From Lumbricus terrestris (Eukaryota > Annelida > Clitellata > Crassiclitellata > Lumbricidae): a DNA stretch of 64,000 nt. Each line of letters begins with the position of its first letter. Within the stretch, counting starts at the first letter, position 1. Under the pieces are notes generated by a model. It was not told where the DNA came from. It did not search any database and saw nothing but the letters and a program-made list of their open reading frames with translations. The position numbers were made by a program, and so were the translations under genes. The stretch spans positions 57,778,406-57,842,405 of the forward strand of contig OX457038.1 in the NCBI GenBank assembly GCA_949752735.1, written 5' to 3'. Shown here piece by piece: positions 43,304 to 52,667 of this stretch.

Positions 43304-43422
43304 CATCTAATGAAGATGTTCCTGATAGACAGTAAAGGACCATCAGCAGCTGCAGCACCATGCAGTGAGTTCTGCATTCTTGAATTTCCAGGCACATTGC
43401 ACTTTCGCTTTGTCCTACTGAG
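43304..43422 (-). CDS. L1CAM-like gene, exon 1 (coding): signal peptide
   Basis: The exon runs from acceptor TTGCTTTTGTAG (start 43422) to donor GATG|GTAAGTG. Translation most likely begins at the ATG at 43361, giving MVLQLLMVLYCLSGTSSLD, a hydrophobic core with small residues near the end, as in a signal peptide. An in-frame ATG 11-12 codons upstream would add MCLEIQECRTHC, which is less signal-like. The donor leaves phase 1, which fits exon 2. The acceptor implies at least one untranslated exon further upstream (above 43422), so the promoter is not located. Confidence 0.8.
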
Positions 43423-44232
43423 CTACAAAAGCAACAGGAAAAACATGCGCAAATGCGCTGTATGAATTTTCTGATAATTGCATGTATGCATACATTTTGA
43501 TAATGGTACATAACCTTGGTATAACTGGACGGAAGTAAAACTCCTAAGGATTTAATTAAAGCTGCAAATATGATTGCAGTGTATTTTTGCAGGAAGACAT
43601 TCGTAAAGAATTTTTTAACCTGGCAAGCATATAGTCCTGCCAATATATTAGGATACTGAGGAAACCTCCACCACATTAACATATATATAATGTATGACGA
43701 AAGAGGCTAGACCAAAAGAGGCTAGGCCTCGAAAGAGGCTAGTCTACAGAAATGGGATCCACCCCAATTTCGCCACAATAAGTACAATTTTTTTATCGAA
43801 AATGAGTATAGACCTATCAAAATATTCAGAATTTTAAACTCTTTCTTCTGGCAAAAGCGCATAATAAACAACGCCAGCCATTATGTCGCAAATCACGTTT
43901 AAATAATTCGTATCTTCAGGACTATCCTAATTTTCGACAGGCAGAAATGCATATCTTAGTTGTGTACCTCTATACGAGGAACTTGGCCATTGTTGGCTGT
44001 TGCACGATGACAACCTTAGCCTAACAGGCAGAAGTGCATATCGCTATTATGTGAATTTCTGCCTGTATGTCAATATAGTTATAATTGATTCACTTGTGCA
44101 TTAACAGCAAAAACTTCACAATTGCATTTAATCTGCAGATATACTTTTGAATGTAAATCCCATACTCGTTTTTCAATCGTAAAGCTAGACTTACATTACT
44201 AAAGATAATTTTGAACTTTTGCAGTACGGTAT
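43423..44232. other. 5' intron or upstream region, no recognised gene
   Basis: Contains a triple AAAGAGGCTAG repeat (about 43697-43745) and repeated GGCAGAAATGCATAT words, direct at 43938 and 44026 and inverted near 44053. No exon is visible. Confidence 0.45.
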
Positions 44233-44240
44233 ATTAACTG

Positions 44241-44947
44241 GGTGTACGGACCATTGCTCATAGGTTGATTGCTCATAGGCTTATTGCTCATAGGCTTATT
44301 GCTCATACGGCTTATTGCTCATAGGATCTTTTGCTCATACGGCTCATTGCTCATAGGGCTTATTGCTCATATGGTTTATTGCTCATATATAGGCTTATTG
44401 CTCATAGGCTTATTGCTCATATGCTGTCACAAATAGTCGAGTGCATTTATAGAAAAAAACACTGATTGAAATGGAAACATTTACTAGGTCATGTAATTGA
44501 TCAAATGTAAAAACAGTTAAACTTTTTAACTACAAGAGTGTTCATTACTAGAAGGGGAATTCGGAGTTTCCAAGCGGGGTCGCACAGTTATTAGTTCGCG
44601 CCTTCAATTGTTTGACTTCATAATTTGCTTGATTAACAGTTAATGTCTTGTTTATACCACCTATATGGTGTTCTGGACTTTATAATTGAGCAGTGTATTA
44701 GTCTACCAGCGCTAATTGTCCCTAATTGATAAGCACAAGCTAAGGCGTGAAGAGGGTTATCGATATAGCAAATGGTATATTTGTTTTAAACCTAGGCCAA
44801 AGTCCGTTTATTTTGGACATATGAGCAATGAGCCTATGAGCAAAAGACCCTATGAGCAATCAGCCATATGAGCAATAAGCCTATGAGCAATCAGCCTATG
44901 AGCAATCAGCCTATGAGCATTGCTCATTGAGCAATGGTCCTAGAGCC
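44241..44947. mobile_element. TU-like foldback element, ATTGCTCATAGGCTT arms, 8-bp TSD
   Basis: 707 bp with the perfect 8-bp duplication attaactg at 44233-44240 and 44948-44955. The left end GGTGTACGGACCATTGC and reverse-complemented right end GGCTCTAGGACCATTGC are inverted. The left arm (44250-44425) and right arm (44818-44940) are inverted arrays of 15-bp ATTGCTCATAGGCTT units. The interior has no product. The right half was later copied in the tandem duplication at 52951-53770. Confidence 0.92.
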
Positions 44948-45125
44948 ATTAACTGTGACCGTAGGCTAACCTAAAGACATTCAGACAGAGGCTCACATTT
45001 GCAAATTATGTACCCTACATCTGCGCGATAGCATGCACGTAGATTACCGGTATGTTGCCTGTATTTTCAGTAGGCCTATACCGTACCTAAAATGATCTTA
45101 TCTGGTTGAACAGCCAGTAGGTATG

Positions 45126-46226
45126 TGTAACGTTTCCGTTTTAAGCTTATTTTAGCAGGTATTGAAAATGTACTGCATTTAAATGATCTGTTCAAAGAGA
45201 AAACCAATTCTTTATAAATGTATAATATAATCAGAAACTGTTAAATAACAATACAATTATGCAGTGTTCCTATTTACTTATTTGGCGTATCATTAATTAT
45301 AATTATCTTTTTGCTTATCTGTGCTCCACAGTTGAGATATTTGATCGATATCGTTTCTGTAGTGTAAAACGGCCTTGAAATAGTTCTGCAGATTCTCTGT
45401 AGATTCGCTGTATGAACATAAGCAACCCAGTGCTATATTTGAAGAAATAGTTCTGCAGATTCTCTGTAGATTCGCTGTATGAAGATAAGCAACCCAGTGC
45501 TATATTTGAAGAGGATAATGAGATACTGCCAAGCTGTGGAATCCAGATCGAATACCAGACAAGACAATATTCAATACTTCCGTAGCATCAAATTATCATA
45601 CTCCAACCAATGAGAATTTCCTTCCCAATTGAAAATGACCTTGAAATGTCAACCAGAGACAACGAGCCCAAAATCGTTTCTCTACACACGAAAATCGTTT
45701 CACCAACCGTCCCAATCACAATGTAGACTTCACGGATGTTAGAATTCGCAACTTTGAATTTCTAAATCGCCTCTACTCTCACACGAATGCCTCGTACTGT
45801 TTTACGACCAGATACGAGCATAATCATCATCCTCACCATTGAATAAACTTCAAATGAATTGCCAGCCACAACTGAACAACCATCTTTCTCAATGTTCATG
45901 CAAGGAATCAACCGTTTATGTCGAATTTCAATGACGTGGCTGTTTCCATTCAATTCCGACCGTTTCGCTCATTTCGATGCTTTTAATTGGTTACGCGTCA
46001 ATGCAAATGTTTTCGCTTACGTAGCGTCCGTAGTAACCGCTTGACGTCACCATGACTGCCTCGCTCATATACGCAAGATTCGTGGTTTCCTAGTTACTAA
46101 TCCACTAGACGCCAAATCATTAATCTAGACACGCCAATTAAATTATCTAGCTTAACTCCTACTTAGAATTAACACTTAACACAAGATAAGTTAGTTTGAT
46201 AGATAATAGCGATTTAATACGCTACA
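45126..46226 (-). repeat. 3' LTR of the Gmr1-like element
   Basis: 1101 bp. It differs from 51569-52667 by a 2-bp indel (CTACACACG versus CTACACG) and one substitution (GTAGCGTCC versus GTAGCATCC), as far as I can read. Both LTRs contain an internal 75-bp direct duplication around TTCTGCAGATTCTCTGTAG. Confidence 0.97.
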
Positions 46227-46241
46227 AATACCCCTCCTTCA
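46227..46241 (-). promoter_or_regulatory. polypurine tract
   Basis: The minus strand reads GAAGGAGGGGTATT directly before the 3' LTR, the expected site of plus-strand priming. Confidence 0.8.
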
Positions 46242-46390
46242 AAAGTCTGTAATCAGGCTTTACAATCTCACCTAATTATCTATCAACTAAATTTCTATGA
46301 ATTTCCTTATTCTATCTTACACAACAATACAACATTACTGAACTTCTTCTTATCTACATTATTATAATACATTACTGATATATTTAAGTA

Positions 46391-49300
46391 CTATGTAATT
46401 CCTCTACTCAAATAATCAGACATAACATTATTGCTCCCCTTGATATATCGTATCGTAAAGCAATAATTTTGAAGTGCTAGACTCCACCTCATGACTCTCG
46501 CATTTCTCATTCTCCCTTCCTTCATGTACTGTAGTCCGCAGTGGTCTGTCTCTATCACAAACTGCTTTCCACACAAGTACCTGTCAAACCGACTAATCCC
46601 CCACATTATCGCTAGACATTCTCTCTCCTCAACTGAATATCTCGTCTCTCTTTCCAATAGTTTCCTACTCGCATATGCAATCGGGTGGTTTATCCCTTCA
46701 TACTGCTGTATCAGGACGCAACCTATTCCTCTTCCCGAAGCATCAGTTTGAATCACGAATTCCTTCTCCAAGTTTGGTAACTTTAGAATCGGTGTTTTAG
46801 CAAGTGCTGCTTTCAGCTTACTAAAACTCTCTTCTAATTCCTCGTTCCAATCAACATTATTAGCTGCTGACTTCTTTGTCAAATCACTTAATGGTGCCAT
46901 CAGTTCAGCACAATGAGGAATAAATTTTCTGTAATAGTTTATTGCTCCCAAAAAGCTTCTTATTTGTTTCTTCGTTTTCGGTTGTGGCATCTCCACAATC
47001 TTATCTATCGATTCTCCTTTAGGACTAATGTCGTCGTTATTTAACGTATGACCCAAGAAATCTATTCGTCCATAGCCTAACGAACATTTCTTTGGTTTCA
47101 AAGTCAGGTGAGCATCTCTCACTCTTTGAAAAAATTCTCGTAAAATCTTCATATGTTTAGTCCATCCTTCTGTATGAGCTAGTATGTCATCAACATAACT
47201 CTCCAGATTCTCGGTTCCATGCAAAATCTTCCTTATAAGTCTGTTGTAGCTTGAAGCACTGTTTACCAATCCAAATGGTAAAACATTAAACTTATACAAC
47301 CCACTTGCACAAATGAAAGTCGTATAGTCTTTTGATTCTTCGCTCATTGGAATTTGCCAATACCCTTTGCAAAAATCAAACTTGCTATATATTTTGCTGC
47401 CACTCAGTTTATTGAAGATATCCTCGTTTGACATCATCGGCTCTGGATCAAAAACTGTCACTTTGTTCAATTGTTTATAGTTGCAGCAAAGTCTATTGCT
47501 TCCATCAGCCTTCTTAACAACAACAAGCGGTGCTGCGTATGCTGCTTCTGATCTTTCTATTATTCCATTCTCTAACATTATCTCAATTTCCTTATCAATT
47601 TCAGACTGTAGATGATACGGTGTTGGATATGCTTTCATCCTAACAGGTTCATCACTCGTAAGATGAATCTCGTGTTTCACCATGTCAGTTCTTCCTGGTT
47701 TATCTGTAAATATGTCTTGATATTCTCTCAGTAATTTCTCTAATTCACCTCTCTGCTCATCTTCTAATTGTGGATTAATATCAACATCCTTGTACGTCTC
47801 AGTTTGCTTACTGACATACAGGTTTAATATCTCCTCCTCTTCGTCTTCACCTTCTCTACCATCATGTACAATAGCTGACACATATGCTATTGTCTCAGAA
47901 CCTGACAACTCTTCTTCATCCCTCTCGTAATACTTCTTTAGTATGTTGATGTGGTATGTTTTCAGTTTTCCACCATCAACCTCAACTTTATAATCGTAAC
48001 CTCCGATTTTCCCTCTGACAACAAATGGTCCTTGCCATTTAACAAGCATCTTATTATTACAACTCGGCAGTAACAATAGGACTTTATCACCTATCTCCAG
48101 TTTTCTATATCGTGCCTTTTTATCGTAGTACTTCTTGTTCTTCGCATTGGCTTTGTGAATTGCTTTCTGCGCCATGTTACACGTTTCCTCTATACGTTCT
48201 CGTAGATCTGTCATATATGTGTATACATCCTTCACCTCGTCTTCCACTTTTTCGTTTGTCCACAGTTCCTTCAATATCTGTACCGGACCTCTACAAGATC
48301 TTCCGAAGATTAATTCGAAAGGTGTGTATCCGTGGCTCTCGTGTACAGTATCTCGTAGTGCGAAAAGTAGTGGTGCCAAGTACCTGTCCCACTCTTTTAC
48401 TTGTTCTCCTATCAATTTTCTCAGTGTAGTCTTAATTGTTCCATTCAGACGTTCTACACAACCATTTCCCATCGCGTGGTATGGACTTGTCATCGTATGC
48501 TTGATTAATAACATCTTGTTTACTTCGGCCATTAGTTCTGACGTAAACTGGCTCCCTCTATCTGTATGAATTCTTTCTGGTACGCCCATCCGACAGTAAA
48601 AATTAAACAAGGCTTCCGCCACTTCCTCGGTACTAATACCCTTCAATGGTATCGCTTCAGGATATCTGGTGCTTAAGTCAATAATCGTTAATACATAACG
48701 ATATCCTTTCATAGACATTGGCTCTATGGCTCCTATGATGTCTACACAGACATGCTTAAACGGCACATCCAGCACTGGAAGATGTCCCATCGGTGCCTTG
48801 TAGTTCACTTTCTTGTCTACTGCTTTCTGGCATACATCACAACTTAATATGTATCGCCGAACTTCTTGATTTATCCCTGGCCAATAAAATTCATTCACAA
48901 TTTTATCGTGAGTCTTTTTCATGCCCAGATGAGCTGACAGTAGCGAGTTATGTGCTACAGCTAGAACTTTGTTTCTCAACTGTTTCGGTACCATCAACTG
49001 CCACTTCGCTTCATCTTTCAATACTTCTTTCCGTCTCCGGTACAACAGTCCATCTTTCTTTACGTACAGCACTTTTTCTGTACTCTTCTCATCGCCATTC
49101 CACTCAGATGCTTTATCCCAGTAACTCTTCAATGTCTCATCTGCTCTCTGTAATTCCTTTATTTCTTTTGTAGTTATATTAAGGTCGGGCATTTCTGTGA
49201 CCTTGAGTGGTTTATATTTTACCACTTTCTTCGACTCAGCTCTCGTTTCTATCGCTGCTGTCGTTTGATGTGCGTCACTGTTCATGACGTCATCATACTC

Positions 49301-50329
49301 CGTGCTCATTTCATCACTCTCGAATCTTACTGTCTTCTTGGCATCTTGCCAACGTGAATTATCATTCATAACTCTCTTGAGTATTCCTTTATACCCAACT
49401 TTTTCTTTTTTCTCACTCATAATCGTCTCATCCACTTTTTCTCCTTTGTCACAATTAATCACATTTTCATCCGTGTTCTCATTCGTTACTGTATATTTCA
49501 ACCCTCTCACGCGTCCAATAATTATCGGCTTTACTGGTTCATCCATAACCATTGCCTCAACTTCACCAGTAAAATACTCGCTCTCAATGTTTACATGGGC
49601 TGTAGGAAAACACCTTAAGCTCCCATCAACTAGGATGCAGTGCGTTTCCTTCCCAGTCAAATCACTATCCTTGATTAGCGATCTCCTCACAATACACGTA
49701 CTCGCTCCAGAATCGTAAAGACAATTGGCGTCTACGCCATTGACCTTCGCTTGACATTCGTCTATACTTTCAATGTCAATGCAACCATCTTTCCTTTCCG
49801 TAACTACCGTAGTTGCTGCCATGTGTTTCGGTACTTCTTCTTTACCTTTCCTATCCTGGCATTCTACTGTTCTGTCAATTTCATTCGATTTCGTATTTCC
49901 ATTCATCTGTACAGCCCTGTACGCCCTATTCTCGTAAATTTGTACTGCTGCAGCTGTGTGTTTAACAAACCCTTTGGCTTTATGCACACAATCAAATGCT
50001 TTATGACCTACCTTACCGCATGCAAAACAAGTTATCTTGTGTTCCGCTGCCTGCTCTCTGTCTCTACTAAATCCTCTATTCACATTTCCACTGTGATTTG
50101 TCTCTTTGTTCTGTCTTGTTTCAACTCTTCCTCTGTTTACATTTCCTTGGAATTTCTCTCTCGATTTCTCTTCAAATGACTTTCCATTACCTCTGTCATT
50201 ATTGAATCTCCCTTGAGGTTTTACAGAATTCTCTGCATATCTGTACCCATGAGCTTCGATGTAAGATTCTGCACACGTCAATGTGTCCTTTAAGCTCATT
50301 TTTCCTTTCTCTTTAATGAACATCCTCAA
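46391..50329 (-). CDS. pol: Gag C-terminus, protease, integrase, reverse transcriptase, RNase H
   Basis: 1312 open codons from the first ATG after the amber codon, in the same frame as the upstream Gag ORF. Domains in order: CCHC knuckle CFACGKVGHKAFDC (101-114); protease LYDSGAST (204-211); integrase zinc finger H460, H467, C497, C500; integrase catalytic D530 (VCVDIIG), D590 (HTDRGSQFTS) and E626 (GCVERLNG); GPF module (764-770); reverse transcriptase about 880-1130 with LPFGLVNSAS and the YVDD box (1045-1048); RNase H D1196, E1235-1236, D1262. All catalytic residues I can name are present. There is no frameshift between domains, so products must come by proteolysis. Length and order fit a complete Gmr1-like Pol. 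Confidence 0.96.
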   Translation of the reverse strand: MRMFIKEKGKMSLKDTLTCAESYIEAHGYRYAENSVKPQGRFNNDRGNGKSFEEKSREKFQGNVNRGRVETRQNKETNHSGNVNRGFSRDREQAAEHKITCFACGKVGHKAFDCVHKAKGFVKHTAAAVQIYENRAYRAVQMNGNTKSNEIDRTVECQDRKGKEEVPKHMAATTVVTERKDGCIDIESIDECQAKVNGVDANCLYDSGASTCIVRRSLIKDSDLTGKETHCILVDGSLRCFPTAHVNIESEYFTGEVEAMVMDEPVKPIIIGRVRGLKYTVTNENTDENVINCDKGEKVDETIMSEKKEKVGYKGILKRVMNDNSRWQDAKKTVRFESDEMSTEYDDVMNSDAHQTTAAIETRAESKKVVKYKPLKVTEMPDLNITTKEIKELQRADETLKSYWDKASEWNGDEKSTEKVLYVKKDGLLYRRRKEVLKDEAKWQLMVPKQLRNKVLAVAHNSLLSAHLGMKKTHDKIVNEFYWPGINQEVRRYILSCDVCQKAVDKKVNYKAPMGHLPVLDVPFKHVCVDIIGAIEPMSMKGYRYVLTIIDLSTRYPEAIPLKGISTEEVAEALFNFYCRMGVPERIHTDRGSQFTSELMAEVNKMLLIKHTMTSPYHAMGNGCVERLNGTIKTTLRKLIGEQVKEWDRYLAPLLFALRDTVHESHGYTPFELIFGRSCRGPVQILKELWTNEKVEDEVKDVYTYMTDLRERIEETCNMAQKAIHKANAKNKKYYDKKARYRKLEIGDKVLLLLPSCNNKMLVKWQGPFVVRGKIGGYDYKVEVDGGKLKTYHINILKKYYERDEEELSGSETIAYVSAIVHDGREGEDEEEEILNLYVSKQTETYKDVDINPQLEDEQRGELEKLLREYQDIFTDKPGRTDMVKHEIHLTSDEPVRMKAYPTPYHLQSEIDKEIEIMLENGIIERSEAAYAAPLVVVKKADGSNRLCCNYKQLNKVTVFDPEPMMSNEDIFNKLSGSKIYSKFDFCKGYWQIPMSEESKDYTTFICASGLYKFNVLPFGLVNSASSYNRLIRKILHGTENLESYVDDILAHTEGWTKHMKILREFFQRVRDAHLTLKPKKCSLGYGRIDFLGHTLNNDDISPKGESIDKIVEMPQPKTKKQIRSFLGAINYYRKFIPHCAELMAPLSDLTKKSAANNVDWNEELEESFSKLKAALAKTPILKLPNLEKEFVIQTDASGRGIGCVLIQQYEGINHPIAYASRKLLERETRYSVEERECLAIMWGISRFDRYLCGKQFVIETDHCGLQYMKEGRMRNARVMRWSLALQNYCFTIRYIKGSNNVMSDYLSRGIT

Positions 50330-50386
50330 CTCATTACTGCAAGTGAGGAAAAATTGATCTTTTAGCAGTAGATCCTCGATTCCTTC

Positions 50387-51226
50387 CTAGGTCTGCTCAA
50401 ATCCAGCTTGTAGCAACCATTGCTGTAGATATCGTTGCAATCTGTAAATGAAATTTGAAGGAGTCTCTCCTTGTTCCATCTTGCTAGTCTTAAACTTGTT
50501 ACGATACCCTCCTTCTGTTAATTGGAATCTTTTCAGGAGATGCTTCTTTAAACAATCGTAGTCTTGTGTTTCTTCAGCTGACAAACGCTGGTACACTTCT
50601 AATGCTTTCGACTCCAGATGTCGCGCTAGCATCAGCGACCATACATCTCTTGGTATCTCATATGTCGTACACGTACGCTCAAATCTGAGTAGGTACGCAT
50701 CAAGACAATCTTTAGCCTCGTTAAATATCGGGAACTTAATGTTCTTCATTCCCTTGTGACTTTGGTTTCCTTGGTGGTTGTCACCCATCGTCATATAAGA
50801 ATCTCCATCATCTCTGTTTCGTCCATCTCTCGATTCCATTTCTCTCAGTCTCATTTGAATCTCAAGCCTCTTATGCTCTAAAGCTTCATTCGCTTCTCTT
50901 GCAAGCCTCGCCTCGTTCATCTCTGCTTCACGTATAAGTCTCGCGTCAGCCATCCTCGCCATTTCTATTTCTCTAACTGCTTTTGCCTCAGCAATTCTAG
51001 CCGCCTCACGCGCTGTTTCTGCTTCTCTATTAGCCTTAGCTTCTGCTAATCTAGTCGCCTCTCGCTCTGACTCTGCCTCTCTAATAGCCTTTGCTACCTC
51101 TCGTTCTTCCGTCCTCTGTTGTCTAAATTCGTTCTGTCTGTCTCTGACGAATGCCTTCAGCTCTTCACCATCCAATGAGAGTGAACGTCCCATATCAACC
51201 CACTGTTGCCAGTCTGTGACGGCCAT
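50387..51226 (-). CDS. gag: Gag N-terminal part, ending at an in-frame TAG
   Basis: 279 codons starting MAVTDWQQWVDMGRSLSLDG. Residues about 35-140 form an Ala/Arg/Glu-rich coiled coil; 165-275 a capsid-like region (LDAYLLRFERTC, RFQLTEGGYRNKFK) shared with the Gag at 16496-19063. The ORF stops at TAG (50387-50389) in the middle of the capsid region. The reading frame continues directly into the ORF 50329-46391, and the related Gag has a Tyr codon at the aligned place. The simplest view is a recent point mutation; suppression of the stop is less likely because the stop is not at a Gag-Pol border. Confidence 0.92.
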   Translation of the reverse strand: MAVTDWQQWVDMGRSLSLDGEELKAFVRDRQNEFRQQRTEEREVAKAIREAESEREATRLAEAKANREAETAREAARIAEAKAVREIEMARMADARLIREAEMNEARLAREANEALEHKRLEIQMRLREMESRDGRNRDDGDSYMTMGDNHQGNQSHKGMKNIKFPIFNEAKDCLDAYLLRFERTCTTYEIPRDVWSLMLARHLESKALEVYQRLSAEETQDYDCLKKHLLKRFQLTEGGYRNKFKTSKMEQGETPSNFIYRLQRYLQQWLLQAGFEQT

Positions 51227-51539
51227 TCTTACTTACTCACTTTTGTCAAGTAGTAATAAATTTAACGCTCAACTATGCGCTATACAATTTCACACTCGCT
51301 TATAATAATTATTAAAATTATTAAGCGTCGCACTAATGCTCCCTCTTAACGTGATATAATCTCTGTTGTATGTTACGCAATAAGGATTATTGCACCGACT
51401 CTAATGCTTAAATCTATACACGCGCTGCGCTCGCTTTGCGCTGTGCTTAACAATTTCCAAATAGATCGTCATTTTAATTAGCTTTGTCTCTTCAATATAA
51501 ATGTCAGTAAAGTTCAATCTAATCAACAATAATATTGTC

Positions 51540-51566
51540 AATTTTTATCCCGACGCAAGCCACCCA
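51540..51566 (-). promoter_or_regulatory. primer-binding-site candidate
   Basis: Two to three bases after the 5' LTR the minus strand reads TGGGTGGCTTGCGTCGGGAT. It starts TGG like a tRNA 3'-end complement, but I cannot name the tRNA. Confidence 0.55.
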
Positions 51567-51568
51567 TT

Positions 51569-52667
51569 TGTAACGTTTCCGTTTTAAGCTTATTTTAGCA
51601 GGTATTGAAAATGTACTGCATTTAAATGATCTGTTCAAAGAGAAAACCAATTCTTTATAAATGTATAATATAATCAGAAACTGTTAAATAACAATACAAT
51701 TATGCAGTGTTCCTATTTACTTATTTGGCGTATCATTAATTATAATTATCTTTTTGCTTATCTGTGCTCCACAGTTGAGATATTTGATCGATATCGTTTC
51801 TGTAGTGTAAAACGGCCTTGAAATAGTTCTGCAGATTCTCTGTAGATTCGCTGTATGAACATAAGCAACCCAGTGCTATATTTGAAGAAATAGTTCTGCA
51901 GATTCTCTGTAGATTCGCTGTATGAAGATAAGCAACCCAGTGCTATATTTGAAGAGGATAATGAGATACTGCCAAGCTGTGGAATCCAGATCGAATACCA
52001 GACAAGACAATATTCAATACTTCCGTAGCATCAAATTATCATACTCCAACCAATGAGAATTTCCTTCCCAATTGAAAATGACCTTGAAATGTCAACCAGA
52101 GACAACGAGCCCAAAATCGTTTCTCTACACGAAAATCGTTTCACCAACCGTCCCAATCACAATGTAGACTTCACGGATGTTAGAATTCGCAACTTTGAAT
52201 TTCTAAATCGCCTCTACTCTCACACGAATGCCTCGTACTGTTTTACGACCAGATACGAGCATAATCATCATCCTCACCATTGAATAAACTTCAAATGAAT
52301 TGCCAGCCACAACTGAACAACCATCTTTCTCAATGTTCATGCAAGGAATCAACCGTTTATGTCGAATTTCAATGACGTGGCTGTTTCCATTCAATTCCGA
52401 CCGTTTCGCTCATTTCGATGCTTTTAATTGGTTACGCGTCAATGCAAATGTTTTCGCTTACGTAGCATCCGTAGTAACCGCTTGACGTCACCATGACTGC
52501 CTCGCTCATATACGCAAGATTCGTGGTTTCCTAGTTACTAATCCACTAGACGCCAAATCATTAATCTAGACACGCCAATTAAATTATCTAGCTTAACTCC
52601 TACTTAGAATTAACACTTAACACAAGATAAGTTAGTTTGATAGATAATAGCGATTTAATACGCTACA
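51569..52667 (-). repeat. 5' LTR of the Gmr1-like element
   Basis: 1099 bp, TG...CA ends, nearly identical to 45126-46226. The 340 bases between it and the Gag ATG are the untranslated leader. Confidence 0.97.

Larger units (their letters stand above)
8893..43422 (-). other. span of the L1CAM/neuroglian-like gene (5' part)
   Basis: Nine exons with GT-AG borders join with matching codon phase throughout (phases after exons 1-8: 1,2,1,1,2,1,1,1) and give about 525 codons: signal peptide, Ig1, Ig2, Ig3, Ig4 and one further Ig domain. The layout, the DDVTLECIASG start of Ig1, the long Ig1-Ig2 exon, and QCNASNVHG in Ig4 fit the L1CAM/neuroglian family of homophilic neural adhesion proteins. Family members are plasma-membrane proteins with six Ig domains, fibronectin III repeats, one membrane helix and an ankyrin-binding tail; only the N-terminal part is here. 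Introns reach 10.7 kb and hold most of the mobile elements. Hemolin and contactins share the Ig fold order and cannot be fully excluded without the 3' half. Confidence 0.8.

Noticed and set aside
45762..46044. ORFs of about 61-63 codons repeated at 52203-52485
   Set aside because: They lie in the two LTRs of the Gmr1-like element and are repeated for that reason only.
46491..50179. Plus-strand ORFs of 80-145 codons
   Set aside because: They are antisense shadows of the long Pol frame, rich in Ser, Leu, Phe and Tyr as expected for the complement of charged codons.
50330..50389. Programmed readthrough of UAG at a Gag-Pol border
   Set aside because: The stop is in the middle of the capsid region, before the zinc knuckle, and the related element has a sense codon there; kept only as a minor possibility.
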